This document shows, piece after piece, positions 28,018-37,258 of a stretch of 64,000 bases of DNA (its first letter is position 1; every line of letters starts with the position of its first letter). Where the stretch lies: positions 372,001-436,000 of the forward strand of contig NZ_JAJJNF010000002.1 of assembly GCF_021245805.1 (NCBI RefSeq), written 5' to 3'. The stretch comes from Mangrovimonas futianensis. Lineage in GTDB: Bacteria > Bacteroidota > Bacteroidia > Flavobacteriales > Flavobacteriaceae. Under the pieces are notes generated by a model that saw only the letters and a program-made list of their open reading frames with translations, was not told the origin of the DNA and searched no databases. Made by a program: the position numbers and the translations under genes.

Positions 28018-28094
28018 ATAGTTAGGTCCTTACAGGTATCTAACATCTAATACATGTCCCGAGCAAAGTTGAGGGATTTAAATAAATTAAAAAG

Positions 28095-29675
28095 ATGGCA
28101 GAAGTAAAACCGGCTGAAATATCAGCAATCTTAAAACAACAACTATCAGGTTTTGAAGCAGGTGCTTCATTGGATGAAGTAGGAACAGTACTTACCGTTG
28201 GTGATGGTATTGCTCGTGTATACGGCTTATCAAATGCTGGATACGGGGAATTAGTAGAGTTTGAATCAGGCCTTGAAGGAATGGTTTTGAACTTGGAAGA
28301 AGACAACGTTGGTGTGGTATTGTTAGGTCCTTCTAAAGAAATTAAAGAAGGAGCAACTGTAAAACGTACCAATCGTATCGCTTCTATCAATGTTGGTGAA
28401 GGTATTGTTGGTCGTGTTGTTGATACATTAGGTAACCCAATCGATGGTAAAGGTGCTATTGAAGGGCAAACTTATGAGATGCCTTTAGAGCGTAAAGCTC
28501 CTGGGGTTATTTTCCGTCAACCGGTAAATGAGCCATTACAAACTGGTATCAAGTCTATCGATGCCATGATCCCTGTAGGACGTGGTCAACGTGAGTTGGT
28601 AATTGGTGACCGTCAAACTGGTAAAACAACAGTTTGTATTGATACTATCTTAAATCAAAAAGAATTTTATGATGCTGGACAACCTGTTTACTGTATTTAT
28701 GTAGCAGTTGGTCAAAAAGCATCAACCGTTGCTAACATCGCTAAAACTCTTGAAGATAAGGGGGCGTTAGCTTATACTACTATCGTTGCTGCAAATGCAT
28801 CAGATCCTGCTCCAATGCAGGTATATGCACCTTTCGCAGGAGCTGCAATTGGTGAATATTTTAGAGATACTGGTCGTCCTGCTTTAATCATCTATGATGA
28901 TTTATCTAAGCAAGCGGTTGCTTATCGTGAGGTGTCTTTGTTATTAAGAAGACCACCAGGACGTGAGGCTTATCCAGGAGACGTTTTCTACTTACACTCT
29001 CGTTTGTTAGAGCGTGCTGCAAAGGTTATTGCTGATGATGAAATCGCAAAAACAATGAATGATTTACCAGAATCGTTAAAGCCAATTGTAAAAGGTGGAG
29101 GTTCTTTAACGGCCTTACCAATTATTGAAACACAAGCTGGTGACGTTTCTGCTTATATTCCTACTAACGTAATTTCGATTACAGACGGACAGATTTTCTT
29201 GGAGTCAGATTTATTTAACTCTGGGGTACGTCCTGCAATTAACGTTGGTATCTCTGTATCACGTGTAGGTGGATCTGCTCAGATTAAATCTATGAAAAAA
29301 GTGGCAGGTACCTTGAAATTAGACCAAGCCCAATTCCGTGAATTGGAAGCTTTCGCTAAGTTTGGTTCTGATTTGGATGCAGCTACTTTAAATGTGATTG
29401 AAAAAGGAAAGCGTAACGTTGAGATCCTAAAACAAGCTCAAAACGATCCATTTACAGTAGAAGATCAGGTAGCTATTATCTATGCAGGTTCTAAAAACTT
29501 GTTGAGAGATGTTCCTGTAGAGAAAGTAAAGGAATTCGAAAGAGATTATTTAGAGTTCTTAAATGCTAAGCATAGAGATGTATTGGATTCTTTAAAAGCT
29601 GGAAAATTAACTGATGAGGTAATCGATACCTTAACTTCAGTAGCTAAAGAATTATCAGAAAAATATAGAGCATAA
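28095..29675 (+). CDS. atpA: ATP synthase F1 subunit alpha
   Basis: 526 residues, full length. Walker A GDRQTGKTT (171-179), AVGQKASTVA, and the alpha/beta signature PAINVGISVSRVGGSAQ are all present. It forms the F1 head with beta, carrying the non-catalytic nucleotide sites. Strong codon bias. The gene for beta (atpD) is not downstream; only atpG follows. Confidence 0.98.
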   Translation: MAEVKPAEISAILKQQLSGFEAGASLDEVGTVLTVGDGIARVYGLSNAGYGELVEFESGLEGMVLNLEEDNVGVVLLGPSKEIKEGATVKRTNRIASINVGEGIVGRVVDTLGNPIDGKGAIEGQTYEMPLERKAPGVIFRQPVNEPLQTGIKSIDAMIPVGRGQRELVIGDRQTGKTTVCIDTILNQKEFYDAGQPVYCIYVAVGQKASTVANIAKTLEDKGALAYTTIVAANASDPAPMQVYAPFAGAAIGEYFRDTGRPALIIYDDLSKQAVAYREVSLLLRRPPGREAYPGDVFYLHSRLLERAAKVIADDEIAKTMNDLPESLKPIVKGGGSLTALPIIETQAGDVSAYIPTNVISITDGQIFLESDLFNSGVRPAINVGISVSRVGGSAQIKSMKKVAGTLKLDQAQFRELEAFAKFGSDLDAATLNVIEKGKRNVEILKQAQNDPFTVEDQVAIIYAGSKNLLRDVPVEKVKEFERDYLEFLNAKHRDVLDSLKAGKLTDEVIDTLTSVAKELSEKYRA

Positions 29676-29681
29676 TATCTA

Positions 29682-29754
29682 TTGTCATCCTGAACTAGTT
29701 TCAGGATCTCAAATTAGAATTAAAGAAGATTCTGAAATAAATTCAGAATGACAA
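29682..29754. repeat. REP-like imperfect palindrome between atpA and atpG
   Basis: The left arm (29682-29709) starts TTGTCATCCTGAAC and the right arm (29727-29754) ends TTCAGAATGACAA. The two arms are 28 bases and pair at about 23 positions around a loop of about 17 bases. The arms contain GTCATyCTGAA and TTTCAGrATCT, a form I recall from dispersed intergenic palindromes of flavobacteria. It lies inside the operon, in the only long gap of the F1 genes. Confidence 0.7.
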
Positions 29755-29764
29755 AAAAGCGATT

Positions 29765-30625
29765 ATGGCAAACTTAAAGGAAATACGCAGTAGAATTACG
29801 TCGGTTGGTTCAACCATGCAGATTACCAGTGCTATGAAAATGGTTTCTGCTGCAAAGTTGAAGAAGGCTCAAGACGCCATTACGGCCATGAGACCTTATG
29901 CAGATAAACTGACTGAACTTCTTAGAGATTTGAGTGCTACTTTAGATGACGATTCTGGAAGTAAGTACTCTGAGCAAAGAGAAGTAAAAAAAGTACTTGT
30001 AGTTGCAATTACCTCCAATAGAGGTTTATGTGGAGCCTTCAATTCTAATATTGTTAAAGAAGCAACACGTTTGGCTACTGAAGTGTATCCAGGTAAAGAA
30101 GTTTCTTTTGTAACTATAGGAAAAAAAGGTAACGATGTACTTTCTAAGCGTTTCAATGTAATTGGTAATCACAACCATATTTATGATGATTTGACATTTG
30201 ACAATGTCGCTGAAGTTGCAGAGTGGATGATGAACAAGTTTGTTGCTGGAGATTTTGATAAAATTGAGGTGATTTACAACAAGTTCAAAAACGCTGCTAC
30301 TCAAATTGTCATGACGGAACAATTTTTACCAATCGTTCCAGTGGAGAATGAAGCCAATAAAAACTTGGATTATATTTTTGAACCTTCCAAATTGGAAATC
30401 GTTCAAACCTTAATTCCGAAATCATTAAAGACACAATTGTACAAGTCTGTGCGTGATTCATTTGCTTCTGAGCATGGTGCCCGTATGACAGCAATGCACA
30501 AAGCGACTGATAATGCCAAGGAGTTAAAAGATCAATTAACGTTAACCTACAATAAGGCGCGTCAAGCGGCTATTACCAACGAAATTTTGGAAATCGTAGG
30601 TGGTGCAGAAGCCCTAAACGGATAA
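29765..30625 (+). CDS. atpG: ATP synthase F1 subunit gamma
   Basis: 286 residues. MANLKEIRSRITSVGSTMQITSAMKMVSAAKLKKAQ at the N-terminus and SEHGARMTAMHKATDNA...NKARQAAITNEILEIVGGA at the C-terminus form the coiled-coil shaft that turns inside the F1 head. SNRGLCGAFNSN is the conserved middle element. Last gene of the operon, closed by a terminator. Confidence 0.97.
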   Translation: MANLKEIRSRITSVGSTMQITSAMKMVSAAKLKKAQDAITAMRPYADKLTELLRDLSATLDDDSGSKYSEQREVKKVLVVAITSNRGLCGAFNSNIVKEATRLATEVYPGKEVSFVTIGKKGNDVLSKRFNVIGNHNHIYDDLTFDNVAEVAEWMMNKFVAGDFDKIEVIYNKFKNAATQIVMTEQFLPIVPVENEANKNLDYIFEPSKLEIVQTLIPKSLKTQLYKSVRDSFASEHGARMTAMHKATDNAKELKDQLTLTYNKARQAAITNEILEIVGGAEALNG

Positions 30626-30664
30626 TAAAACAAGATGCCAAAATGTTTTGGCTCAGAAATATAG

Positions 30665-30695
30665 AAAGCCTCACGTTGTGGGGCTTTTTTCTTTT
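30665..30695 (+). terminator. Rho-independent terminator after atpG
   Basis: Stem AAGCCTCAC/GTGGGGCTT (one G-T pair) with a 3-base loop, followed by TTTTTTCTTTT. A second hairpin, GCCAAAA-TG-TTTTGGC, lies just upstream at 30637-30652. Confidence 0.82.
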
Positions 30696-30734
30696 ATAAG
30701 GATCAATTCCCCTATTATAGTCATACACGTTGCA

Positions 30735-30742
30735 TATACTTG
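30735..30742 (+). promoter_or_regulatory. Probable -7 promoter element TATACTTG
   Basis: One mismatch to TAnnTTTG. It lies between the atpG terminator and the flippase gene, and covers an in-frame TTG at 30740, which makes the later start at 30782 more likely. The same octamer is found before the lipoprotein gene that ends at 46626. Confidence 0.35.
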
Positions 30743-30781
30743 CATAAAAACGTATTTTTAGCAGAATTAAATACCTATTAT

Positions 30782-32209
30782 TTGGGCGCACTTAAAAAGT
30801 TTTTAAAGGATACCATCATCTACGGTTTGGCAACTGTTTTGCCTAGATTGATGAATTTTGTGCTTGTGCCTTTGCATATCGATAAACTGGAAACAACCAG
30901 TTATTCAGATAATACCACCTTTTATATATATGCTGCCTTTTTTAATGTGCTGCTTACCTACGGTATGGAAACGGCCTTTTTCAGATTTTTCAGTAAACAT
31001 CATGATAAGGATAAAGTGTTTTCAACCGCTTTTATAAGTCTAACCGTGACTACTGTGTTGTTCTTTCTGGTGGTTTTCTTGAATAATGACGCTTTGGCAA
31101 ATTTGGTCAATTTGAAGTTGTCTTATTTTAATTTGCTTTTAGGAGTACTAGCATTAGATACATTAGTTGTCGTGCCATTCGCCTTTCTTAGGGCTACTGG
31201 AAGGCCTATTAAATTTACGGCTATTAAATTAACAAATATTGCTATTTATGTTGTTTTGAATTTTTTCTTTCTGTGGGCTATTCCAAAATTTGGAATAGGG
31301 TATCCCGGCTATGATTCAAAAGATTTAGTGAAATATATATTCGTTGCAAACTTGGCCGCTAGTGTTGTAACCTTTATTCTATTGACGCCTTACTTTATAA
31401 AAACCAAAATCCAATTTAGCATGGATATTCTTAAACAAATGCTGAATTATGGTTGGCCTGTTATGGTAGCAGGAATGGCATATGTGATCAATGAGAATTT
31501 TGATAAATGGCTGTTGCCAGAATTATTGGGAAAGGATATTAACGGGGCTTATAGTGGTTGCTACAAAATAGCTGTTTTTATGACTATTTTCATTCAAGGC
31601 TTTCGTTTGGGTGCCGAACCATTTTTCTTTAATCATGCCGAAAACCAGAATGCCAAAAAAACCTATGCAGATATCATGAAATATTTTGTGATCTGTGGAA
31701 GCTTAATGATGGTGTTTATTATGGCTTATTTTGATTTATTCAAGCAATTGGTTGTTCGTGATTCTTCTTATTGGATAGCCATTGATATTGTTCCCATAGT
31801 TTTGTTGGCCAATCTGTTTTTGGGAATATATTTTAACTTGGCCATTTGGTATAAGTTAACCGATAAAACCAGATTTGGAATGTATTTGTCACTGGTAGGC
31901 GCATTTATTACTATAGCATTAAATTATTATTTGATTCCTAGGATAGGATTTATGGGGTCTGCTTGGGCCACCTTGGCAGCTTATGGGATAATGATGGTTT
32001 TATCCTATGTCATTGGGAAAAGGCATTATCCCGTTCCATATGATTTGGGTAAGATTTTACTTTATTTGGGGCTAACTGTTATTTTATCCGGCATCATTTA
32101 TCTCCGATTTAAAAGTAATTATCTTATGAGTACCGTTTTGCTTTTAGTATTTTTGGGGGTTGTCATTATGGTCGAAAGAAAAGACTTAAAACGCTTATTA
32201 AAGAATTAA
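30782..32209 (+). CDS. Oligosaccharide flippase family protein (MVF/MATE-like)
   Basis: About 475 residues from TTG 30782 (LGALKKFLKDTIIYGLATVLPR); an earlier TTG at 30740 lies in the promoter. About fourteen hydrophobic helices, the FLKDTIIYGLATVLPRLMNFVLVPL start and AGMAYVINENFDKWLLPELLG in the middle are typical of the polysaccharide_synt flippases of Bacteroidota. It probably moves a lipid-linked glycan across the inner membrane. First gene of a six-gene operon; the next gene starts 1 base after its stop. Confidence 0.83.
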   Translation: MGALKKFLKDTIIYGLATVLPRLMNFVLVPLHIDKLETTSYSDNTTFYIYAAFFNVLLTYGMETAFFRFFSKHHDKDKVFSTAFISLTVTTVLFFLVVFLNNDALANLVNLKLSYFNLLLGVLALDTLVVVPFAFLRATGRPIKFTAIKLTNIAIYVVLNFFFLWAIPKFGIGYPGYDSKDLVKYIFVANLAASVVTFILLTPYFIKTKIQFSMDILKQMLNYGWPVMVAGMAYVINENFDKWLLPELLGKDINGAYSGCYKIAVFMTIFIQGFRLGAEPFFFNHAENQNAKKTYADIMKYFVICGSLMMVFIMAYFDLFKQLVVRDSSYWIAIDIVPIVLLANLFLGIYFNLAIWYKLTDKTRFGMYLSLVGAFITIALNYYLIPRIGFMGSAWATLAAYGIMMVLSYVIGKRHYPVPYDLGKILLYLGLTVILSGIIYLRFKSNYLMSTVLLLVFLGVVIMVERKDLKRLLKN

Positions 32210-32210
32210 G

Positions 32211-32645
32211 ATGAAGATAAAAATTATCAATAAATCCAATCACGATTTACCTAGTTATGAAACCTTGGCTTCGGCCGGAATGGATTTACGAGCCTTTACC
32301 AATGAGTTAATTACCCTAAAACCTTTGGAAAGAACCATTGTAAAAACAGGGTTGTTTATGGAATTGCCTGTAGGTTTTGAAGCACAGGTTAGACCAAGAA
32401 GTGGTTTGGCAGCCAAAAAGGGCATTACAGTTTTAAATGCACCCGGAACCATTGATGCGGATTATAGAGGAGAAATAGGTGTGATTTTGGTCAATTTATC
32501 CAATGAGGATTTTACCATCGAGAATGGTGAAAGAATCGCTCAATTGGTCATTGCAAAACATGAAAGAGCTGAATGGGAAGGAGTAGATGATTTATCTGAA
32601 ACTTCTAGAGGTGCAGGTGGATTTGGTAGCACAGGGGTAAAATAA
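32211..32645 (+). CDS. dut: dUTP diphosphatase
   Basis: 144 residues with all five dUTPase motifs: SAGMDLRA, PRSGLAAKKG, NAPGTIDADYRGEIGV, GERIAQLVI and RGAGGFGSTG at the C-terminus. It hydrolyses dUTP to dUMP and pyrophosphate, supplying dTMP synthesis and keeping uracil out of DNA. Trimeric in the family. The gene directly follows the flippase gene and precedes a nucleotidyltransferase after a 76-base gap that has a 6-bp inverted repeat (TTGACC/GGTCAA, 32653-32675). Confidence 0.96.
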   Translation: MKIKIINKSNHDLPSYETLASAGMDLRAFTNELITLKPLERTIVKTGLFMELPVGFEAQVRPRSGLAAKKGITVLNAPGTIDADYRGEIGVILVNLSNEDFTIENGERIAQLVIAKHERAEWEGVDDLSETSRGAGGFGSTGVK

Positions 32646-32721
32646 ACCTTGATTGACCTTTTAGGAGTAGGTCAAAGTATTTTGTTGAATTAAAAAAGAT
32701 TCCGCATTAGCGGGCACTAAT

Positions 32722-33738
32722 ATGAAAATAATCGTACCCATGGCTGGACGTGGCTCCAGACTTAGACCACATACGTTAACGGTTCCAAAACCCCTAATTC
32801 CTGTAGCAGGAGAACCTATTGTTCATAGGTTGGTTAAGGATATAGCAAAGGTTTTGAACCAACCTATTGAAGAAATTGCCTTTGTACTCGGAGATCCGGC
32901 TTTTTTTGGTGAAGATGTTGTTGAAAGTTTGCAAAAACTGGCATCCGATTTAGGAGCTAAAGGATCCATATACCGCCAAGATCAGCCTTTAGGTACAGGT
33001 CATGCCATCATGAGTGCAGAACCCTCCTTGTCAGGTCCTGCGGTTGTAGCATATGCTGATACCTTGATTCGTGCTGATTTTGATTTGGATCCAGAAGCAG
33101 ACGCCGTAATTTGGACAAAAAAGGTGGAAAATCCGGAAGCCTATGGGGTTGTCAAATTAAACGACCTAAAGGAAATTGTTGAATTGGTAGAAAAACCAAA
33201 AGAATTTATTTCAGACCAAGCGGTTATCGGGATATACTATTTTAAGGATATTGGAGTTTTAAAAGAAAAGCTTCAAGAAGTCTTGGATGAAAATATCATG
33301 AATGGAGGGGAATATCAAATTAATGATGGTATCAAGCGTATGATGGCAGATGGTAGCATTTTTAAGACGGGTACTGTTGATGAGTGGATGGATTGTGGAA
33401 ACAAGGCCATTACCGTAGAAACCAATGGTAAAATGTTGAATTTCCTTCAAAGTGATGGGGAAAACCTGATTTCAGAAAGTGTAACTTTAGAAAATTCTAA
33501 AATCATCGAACCTTGCTATATTGGGGAGGGGGTCATTTTGAAAAATAGCACCATTGGTCCTAACGTTTCAATCGGGAATCAAACGATCATAGAGAACTCT
33601 ACCGTTAAAAATAGTTTAATACAGAGCGCTTCTACTATTAAAAATGCTAATTTAGAGGAAGCCATGATAGGTAATCACGCTTATTATGATGGAAATTTCT
33701 CAAGAGTAAGTATAGGTGATTACTCTGTTTTGGAATAG
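32722..33738 (+). CDS. Sugar-1-phosphate nucleotidyltransferase
   Basis: 338 residues. MKIIVPMAGRGSRLRPHT...VPKPLIPVAGEPIV is the nucleotidyltransferase signature with its catalytic Arg and Lys; VEKPKEF, GGEYQINDGI and a metal-binding DEWMDCGN-type site follow. From about residue 250, hexapeptide-like repeats (STIGPNVSIGNQTIIENS) form a left-handed beta-helix. It makes an NDP-sugar from a sugar-1-phosphate and an NTP, most like glucose-1-phosphate thymidylyl/uridylyltransferases. The substrate is unsure. Operon member. Confidence 0.86.
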   Translation: MKIIVPMAGRGSRLRPHTLTVPKPLIPVAGEPIVHRLVKDIAKVLNQPIEEIAFVLGDPAFFGEDVVESLQKLASDLGAKGSIYRQDQPLGTGHAIMSAEPSLSGPAVVAYADTLIRADFDLDPEADAVIWTKKVENPEAYGVVKLNDLKEIVELVEKPKEFISDQAVIGIYYFKDIGVLKEKLQEVLDENIMNGGEYQINDGIKRMMADGSIFKTGTVDEWMDCGNKAITVETNGKMLNFLQSDGENLISESVTLENSKIIEPCYIGEGVILKNSTIGPNVSIGNQTIIENSTVKNSLIQSASTIKNANLEEAMIGNHAYYDGNFSRVSIGDYSVLE

Positions 33739-33760
33739 CTTTTGTTTCGACTAAACCACT

Positions 33761-35128
33761 ATGTTGCAATATAACCGTTACATATTCATTTTATTTTTTG
33801 GGTTTCTTTCCTTTTTACCTTTGGGAATGGAGGCGCAGGTTGATTTCAATAAAACCCCAAATGATGATTTGGGTGAAGTGGAGGATAAGAAACAGGAACT
33901 GTTCTTTGAGGCGTTAAAGCAAAAGGCCATTGAAAATTATGACCGAGCTGTTACTGCTTTATTGAAGTGTATTGAAATGGATAAATCCCAATCGGTTTTT
34001 TATTATGAATTGGGTAAAAACTACAACAAACTCAAAAATTTTGGAGCTGCTGAGGAGGCGTTGAAAGATGCCGTTAAAATGGAACCAACCAATGAATGGT
34101 ATGCCAATGAGCTTTTTGATGTTTACATGCAGCAGAAGGATTACAAAAGAGCCATCAGAACGGTTGAGGATATAGTTGAATATCATCCTAAATATAAAGA
34201 AGATTTAGCTCATTTGTATTTTGATAATAAAGAATACAAAGATGCCTTAAAAATATTGGATGAGTTGGATGAAAAGCGTGGTGTATCCTCTTCTAGAGAT
34301 CATTTAAGAAATCAAATTTATGCCGCTACTGGTCGTAAAAAGGATCAAATTGAAAACTTGGAAGATCGTCTGGAAAGTAATCCTGATGAAGAAACTAACT
34401 ATTTGGCCTTGATTTATCGATACAGTGAAAGTGGCGATAACGAGAAGGCCTTTGAGACTGCAAAAAAGTTACTTGAGATCAAGCCCAATTCTGAGTTGGT
34501 ACATTTAGCTCTTTATAAGTTTTATTTAGAGGACGGGCAAACCCAAGAGGCTATTGAATCTATGAAAATTGTGATGGGGAGTCTAAAGGTAAATCCAGAA
34601 GCCAAAACTATGGTACTTTCAGATTTTGTCAATTTTGTAAAAGAGCATCCAGAGTATGAAGCTGATTTAGTAGAAGCTACTACTTTAAATTTGGATTCCG
34701 AAAATGGAAAATCCTATGAAGGTGTTGCCAACTATTTTTTGAACAAGGGCGATAAGACCAAAGCGTTGGAATATTTTGAAAAGGCTTATCAAGTGGATTC
34801 GGGAAATTTTGGACTGCTCAAGAATATAATGCTCCTTCAGTTGGACTTAAAACAATTTGAAAAGGTGGAAGCCAAAAGTAGTGATGCCTTATTGAAGTAT
34901 CCGTCTCAGCCCCTTTTCTATTTAATCAATGGTGTAGCATTAAATCAGCTTGGAAAGTTCAACAGAGCAGCAGAGGTTTTAGAAACAGGTTTGGATTATA
35001 TCATTGAAGATACCAAAATGGAATCAGATTTTTATAACCAACTTAGCCTGTCCTATACCCAATTAAACAATACAAAGAAGGCTAAAACGTTTAGTGATAA
35101 AGCCAAACAGTTAGAATCTACCAATTAA
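33761..35128 (+). CDS. Exported TPR-repeat protein
   Basis: 455 residues. Signal peptide about 1-26 (FLSFLPLGMEAQ), then about ten helical TPR-like units through the C-terminus, for example AIENYDRAVTALLKCIEMD and KALEYFEKAYQVDSGN. TPRs mediate protein contacts; the partner is likely in the periplasm or outer membrane. The gene sits in a conserved-looking order before a DUF4292 lipoprotein (1-base overlap) and an EnvC-like protein, suggesting an envelope-assembly job. No specific function is known to me. Confidence 0.83.
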   Translation: MLQYNRYIFILFFGFLSFLPLGMEAQVDFNKTPNDDLGEVEDKKQELFFEALKQKAIENYDRAVTALLKCIEMDKSQSVFYYELGKNYNKLKNFGAAEEALKDAVKMEPTNEWYANELFDVYMQQKDYKRAIRTVEDIVEYHPKYKEDLAHLYFDNKEYKDALKILDELDEKRGVSSSRDHLRNQIYAATGRKKDQIENLEDRLESNPDEETNYLALIYRYSESGDNEKAFETAKKLLEIKPNSELVHLALYKFYLEDGQTQEAIESMKIVMGSLKVNPEAKTMVLSDFVNFVKEHPEYEADLVEATTLNLDSENGKSYEGVANYFLNKGDKTKALEYFEKAYQVDSGNFGLLKNIMLLQLDLKQFEKVEAKSSDALLKYPSQPLFYLINGVALNQLGKFNRAAEVLETGLDYIIEDTKMESDFYNQLSLSYTQLNNTKKAKTFSDKAKQLESTN

Positions 35129-35907
35129 TGAGCAAATCATCTGTCTATTTTTCCATAGTTGTAAGCATGTGTTTTATGGTTTTTGTTGGCTGTAAGTCAA
35201 CAAAATCTCTAGTTGAAGGTGAAAATAACTTATCCCTTTCTGCCAAAGAAGTGCTTAAGGAAAACAAAAAGCGAGTAGCCGATTTCAATACCCTTCAATC
35301 CAAGGTACGTTTGGTTTATAAGGAAGGACAAAGTTCCCAAACCCATACCATTACATTGCGTATGAAAAAGGATGAAATCATCTGGATTACTGCTGCTTTT
35401 AATGTGATCAGGGCTCAAGTAACACCTGAAAAGGTTAGTTTCTACAACAAATTAGATAACACTTATTTTGATGGTGATTTTGCTTATATCAGTAAAATTT
35501 TAGGAACACAAGTGGACTTTAAAATGGTGCAGAACATCCTAATGGGAGAGTCCCTTTTTGAACTGAATAGAACAGATTTTGACATGTCTATCAATGATGA
35601 TTCTTATTTGTTTCAGCCTAAAGACCAAACAGCATTGTTTGAGCTGTTCTATATCATAAGCGGGAGAAATTTCAAGATGAAGTCACAACAATTGGCACAG
35701 TCTGCAACCAATCGATTTTTGGAGATTGATTATTTGAGCTATCAACAAGTAGAAAAGGAAGTTTTTCCTGAAAATTTAAGAGTTATTTCTTTGGAAAAGG
35801 ATCAACAAACTACCATAGAATTGGAGTACAAATCAATATCTTTGAATGAAGATTTAAGATTCCCGTTTAAGATTCCTTCGGGCTTTGAAGAAATAGAACT
35901 TGAATAA
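35128..35907 (+). CDS. DUF4292 lipoprotein
   Basis: 259 residues. Lipobox VFVGC puts the lipidated Cys at residue 22. The mature part has the outer-membrane lipoprotein-sorting (LolA/LolB-like) beta pattern that I associate with DUF4292: TITLRMKKDEIIWITAAFNVIRAQVTPEKVSFYNK. It may carry or receive lipids or lipoproteins in the envelope. Overlaps both neighbours by 1 base (TAATG), so it is tightly co-translated with the TPR and EnvC-like genes. Confidence 0.82.
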   Translation: MSKSSVYFSIVVSMCFMVFVGCKSTKSLVEGENNLSLSAKEVLKENKKRVADFNTLQSKVRLVYKEGQSSQTHTITLRMKKDEIIWITAAFNVIRAQVTPEKVSFYNKLDNTYFDGDFAYISKILGTQVDFKMVQNILMGESLFELNRTDFDMSINDDSYLFQPKDQTALFELFYIISGRNFKMKSQQLAQSATNRFLEIDYLSYQQVEKEVFPENLRVISLEKDQQTTIELEYKSISLNEDLRFPFKIPSGFEEIELE

Positions 35908-37130
35908 TGCGCCATAACCAACTAGCTACATATTTCGTCATTTTTTTGATGTGTTTCACCTCTTCTGTTTTTTCACAAAGTAAGAAGCAAAAGGAACTTG
36001 AGGAGCGCCGTCAAGAACTTCAAAGAGAAATAAGACAAATCAATGATTTGTTATTTAAAAATCAATCTCAAAAAAAGTCACAAACCAGCTTAATTGAAGA
36101 TTTGAGCTACAAGGTGAACGTAAGAAAGAATTTAATTAAGGTCACCAACCAACAAGCCAATTTATTGACGCGCGAAATCAACGCCAATCAAAAGAAAATA
36201 TCAGAGCTACGAGACGAACTAACAACCTTAAAGGAGAATTATGCCAAAATGATCTTGCGCTCCTACAAGAGCAAAAGTGAGCAAAGCAGAATCATGTTTT
36301 TATTGTCTTCTAGCAACTTTAAACAAGCTTATAAACGCATTCAGTATATGACCCAATACTCCAAGTTTCAAAAGGAGCAAGGAGAAGCGATTAAAGTGAA
36401 GACTTCCGAACTTCAAAAAAGCAATAAAGAATTATTAAGGCAAAAAGATGACAAGCAAAAGTTGATTGCTGAAAATAGAGTAGCTCAAAAAGAACTGGAA
36501 GGCGAATTAAATCAGCAACAATCTTTGATGGCCTCCATCAATCAAAATCTGAGTAAGTACCGCAATCAAATCAAAGAAAAGCAAAAGGAGGCCGACCGCA
36601 TTGACAAAGAAATTGAAAAAATGATCCGTGAAGCTATTGCCAGCTCAAATAAGAAAGCAGGTAAAAGTAGCAATACTAGCAGTTTTGCTTTAACGCCTGA
36701 GGATAAGGCCTTAGCAAGTAGTTTTGTAGCTAATAAAGGGAAATTGCCCTGGCCCGTAGAAAAAGGGGTTGTAAAAGTACGCTATGGAAAGCAACCTTCC
36801 CCAATTGACAGAACCATTACAATCCAAAGTAATGGGGTGAGAATTGCTACTGAAAAAAATGCGGATGTTCGCGCCGTCTATAAAGGAAAGGTTTTAAGAG
36901 TGCAGGCCATCAGACACGGGAATGTGTTGGTCATGATACAACACGGTAATTACATTACCAATTACACTAATTTATCCAAGGTATTTGTCAACCCTGGAGA
37001 CATGGTAGATACCAAACAGGTTATAGGAAAAGTGTTTACCAACCCTAGCAATGGTGAAACCACATTGAAATTTAGTATTTGGAAAGAAATCAACACCCAA
37101 AATCCAGCCGATTGGATTTTTCAGATGTAA
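35907..37130 (+). CDS. EnvC-like murein hydrolase activator (degenerate M23/LytM domain)
   Basis: 407 residues. Signal peptide 1-24, two long coiled-coil stretches (about 27-110 and 150-250), and a C-terminal LytM domain (about 285-405). The zinc ligands of active M23 peptidases are missing: GVRIATEKNADV replaces the H-x3-D motif region and YITNYTNLS replaces the HxH motif. Such proteins, like EnvC of E. coli, activate cell-wall amidases rather than cut peptidoglycan themselves. Last gene of the operon; a TTACGG/CCGTAA hairpin (37134-37151) follows its stop. Confidence 0.87.
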   Translation: MRHNQLATYFVIFLMCFTSSVFSQSKKQKELEERRQELQREIRQINDLLFKNQSQKKSQTSLIEDLSYKVNVRKNLIKVTNQQANLLTREINANQKKISELRDELTTLKENYAKMILRSYKSKSEQSRIMFLLSSSNFKQAYKRIQYMTQYSKFQKEQGEAIKVKTSELQKSNKELLRQKDDKQKLIAENRVAQKELEGELNQQQSLMASINQNLSKYRNQIKEKQKEADRIDKEIEKMIREAIASSNKKAGKSSNTSSFALTPEDKALASSFVANKGKLPWPVEKGVVKVRYGKQPSPIDRTITIQSNGVRIATEKNADVRAVYKGKVLRVQAIRHGNVLVMIQHGNYITNYTNLSKVFVNPGDMVDTKQVIGKVFTNPSNGETTLKFSIWKEINTQNPADWIFQM

Positions 37131-37183
37131 AGATTACGGAAAAAACCGTAACGATAGGGTTGCATTTTATCGAAAAGTAGGAA

Positions 37184-37205
37184 AAATACGTAGAACTACG
37201 TATTT
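37184..37205. promoter_or_regulatory. 22-bp perfect palindrome, possible regulator-binding site
   Basis: The arms AAATACGTAG and CTACGTATTT are perfect inverted copies around a 2-base centre. It lies 54 bases before the ATG of the repeat-bearing lipoprotein gene, the usual place for an operator. A wider inverted repeat, AGTAGGAAA (37176-37184) and TTTCCTACT (37230-37238), surrounds it. A dimeric regulator site fits; which regulator binds is unknown. Confidence 0.5.
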
Positions 37206-37258
37206 GAAAAAAGACATACTTTACATAAATTTCCTACTCATTTTAAACTTTTTACAAT

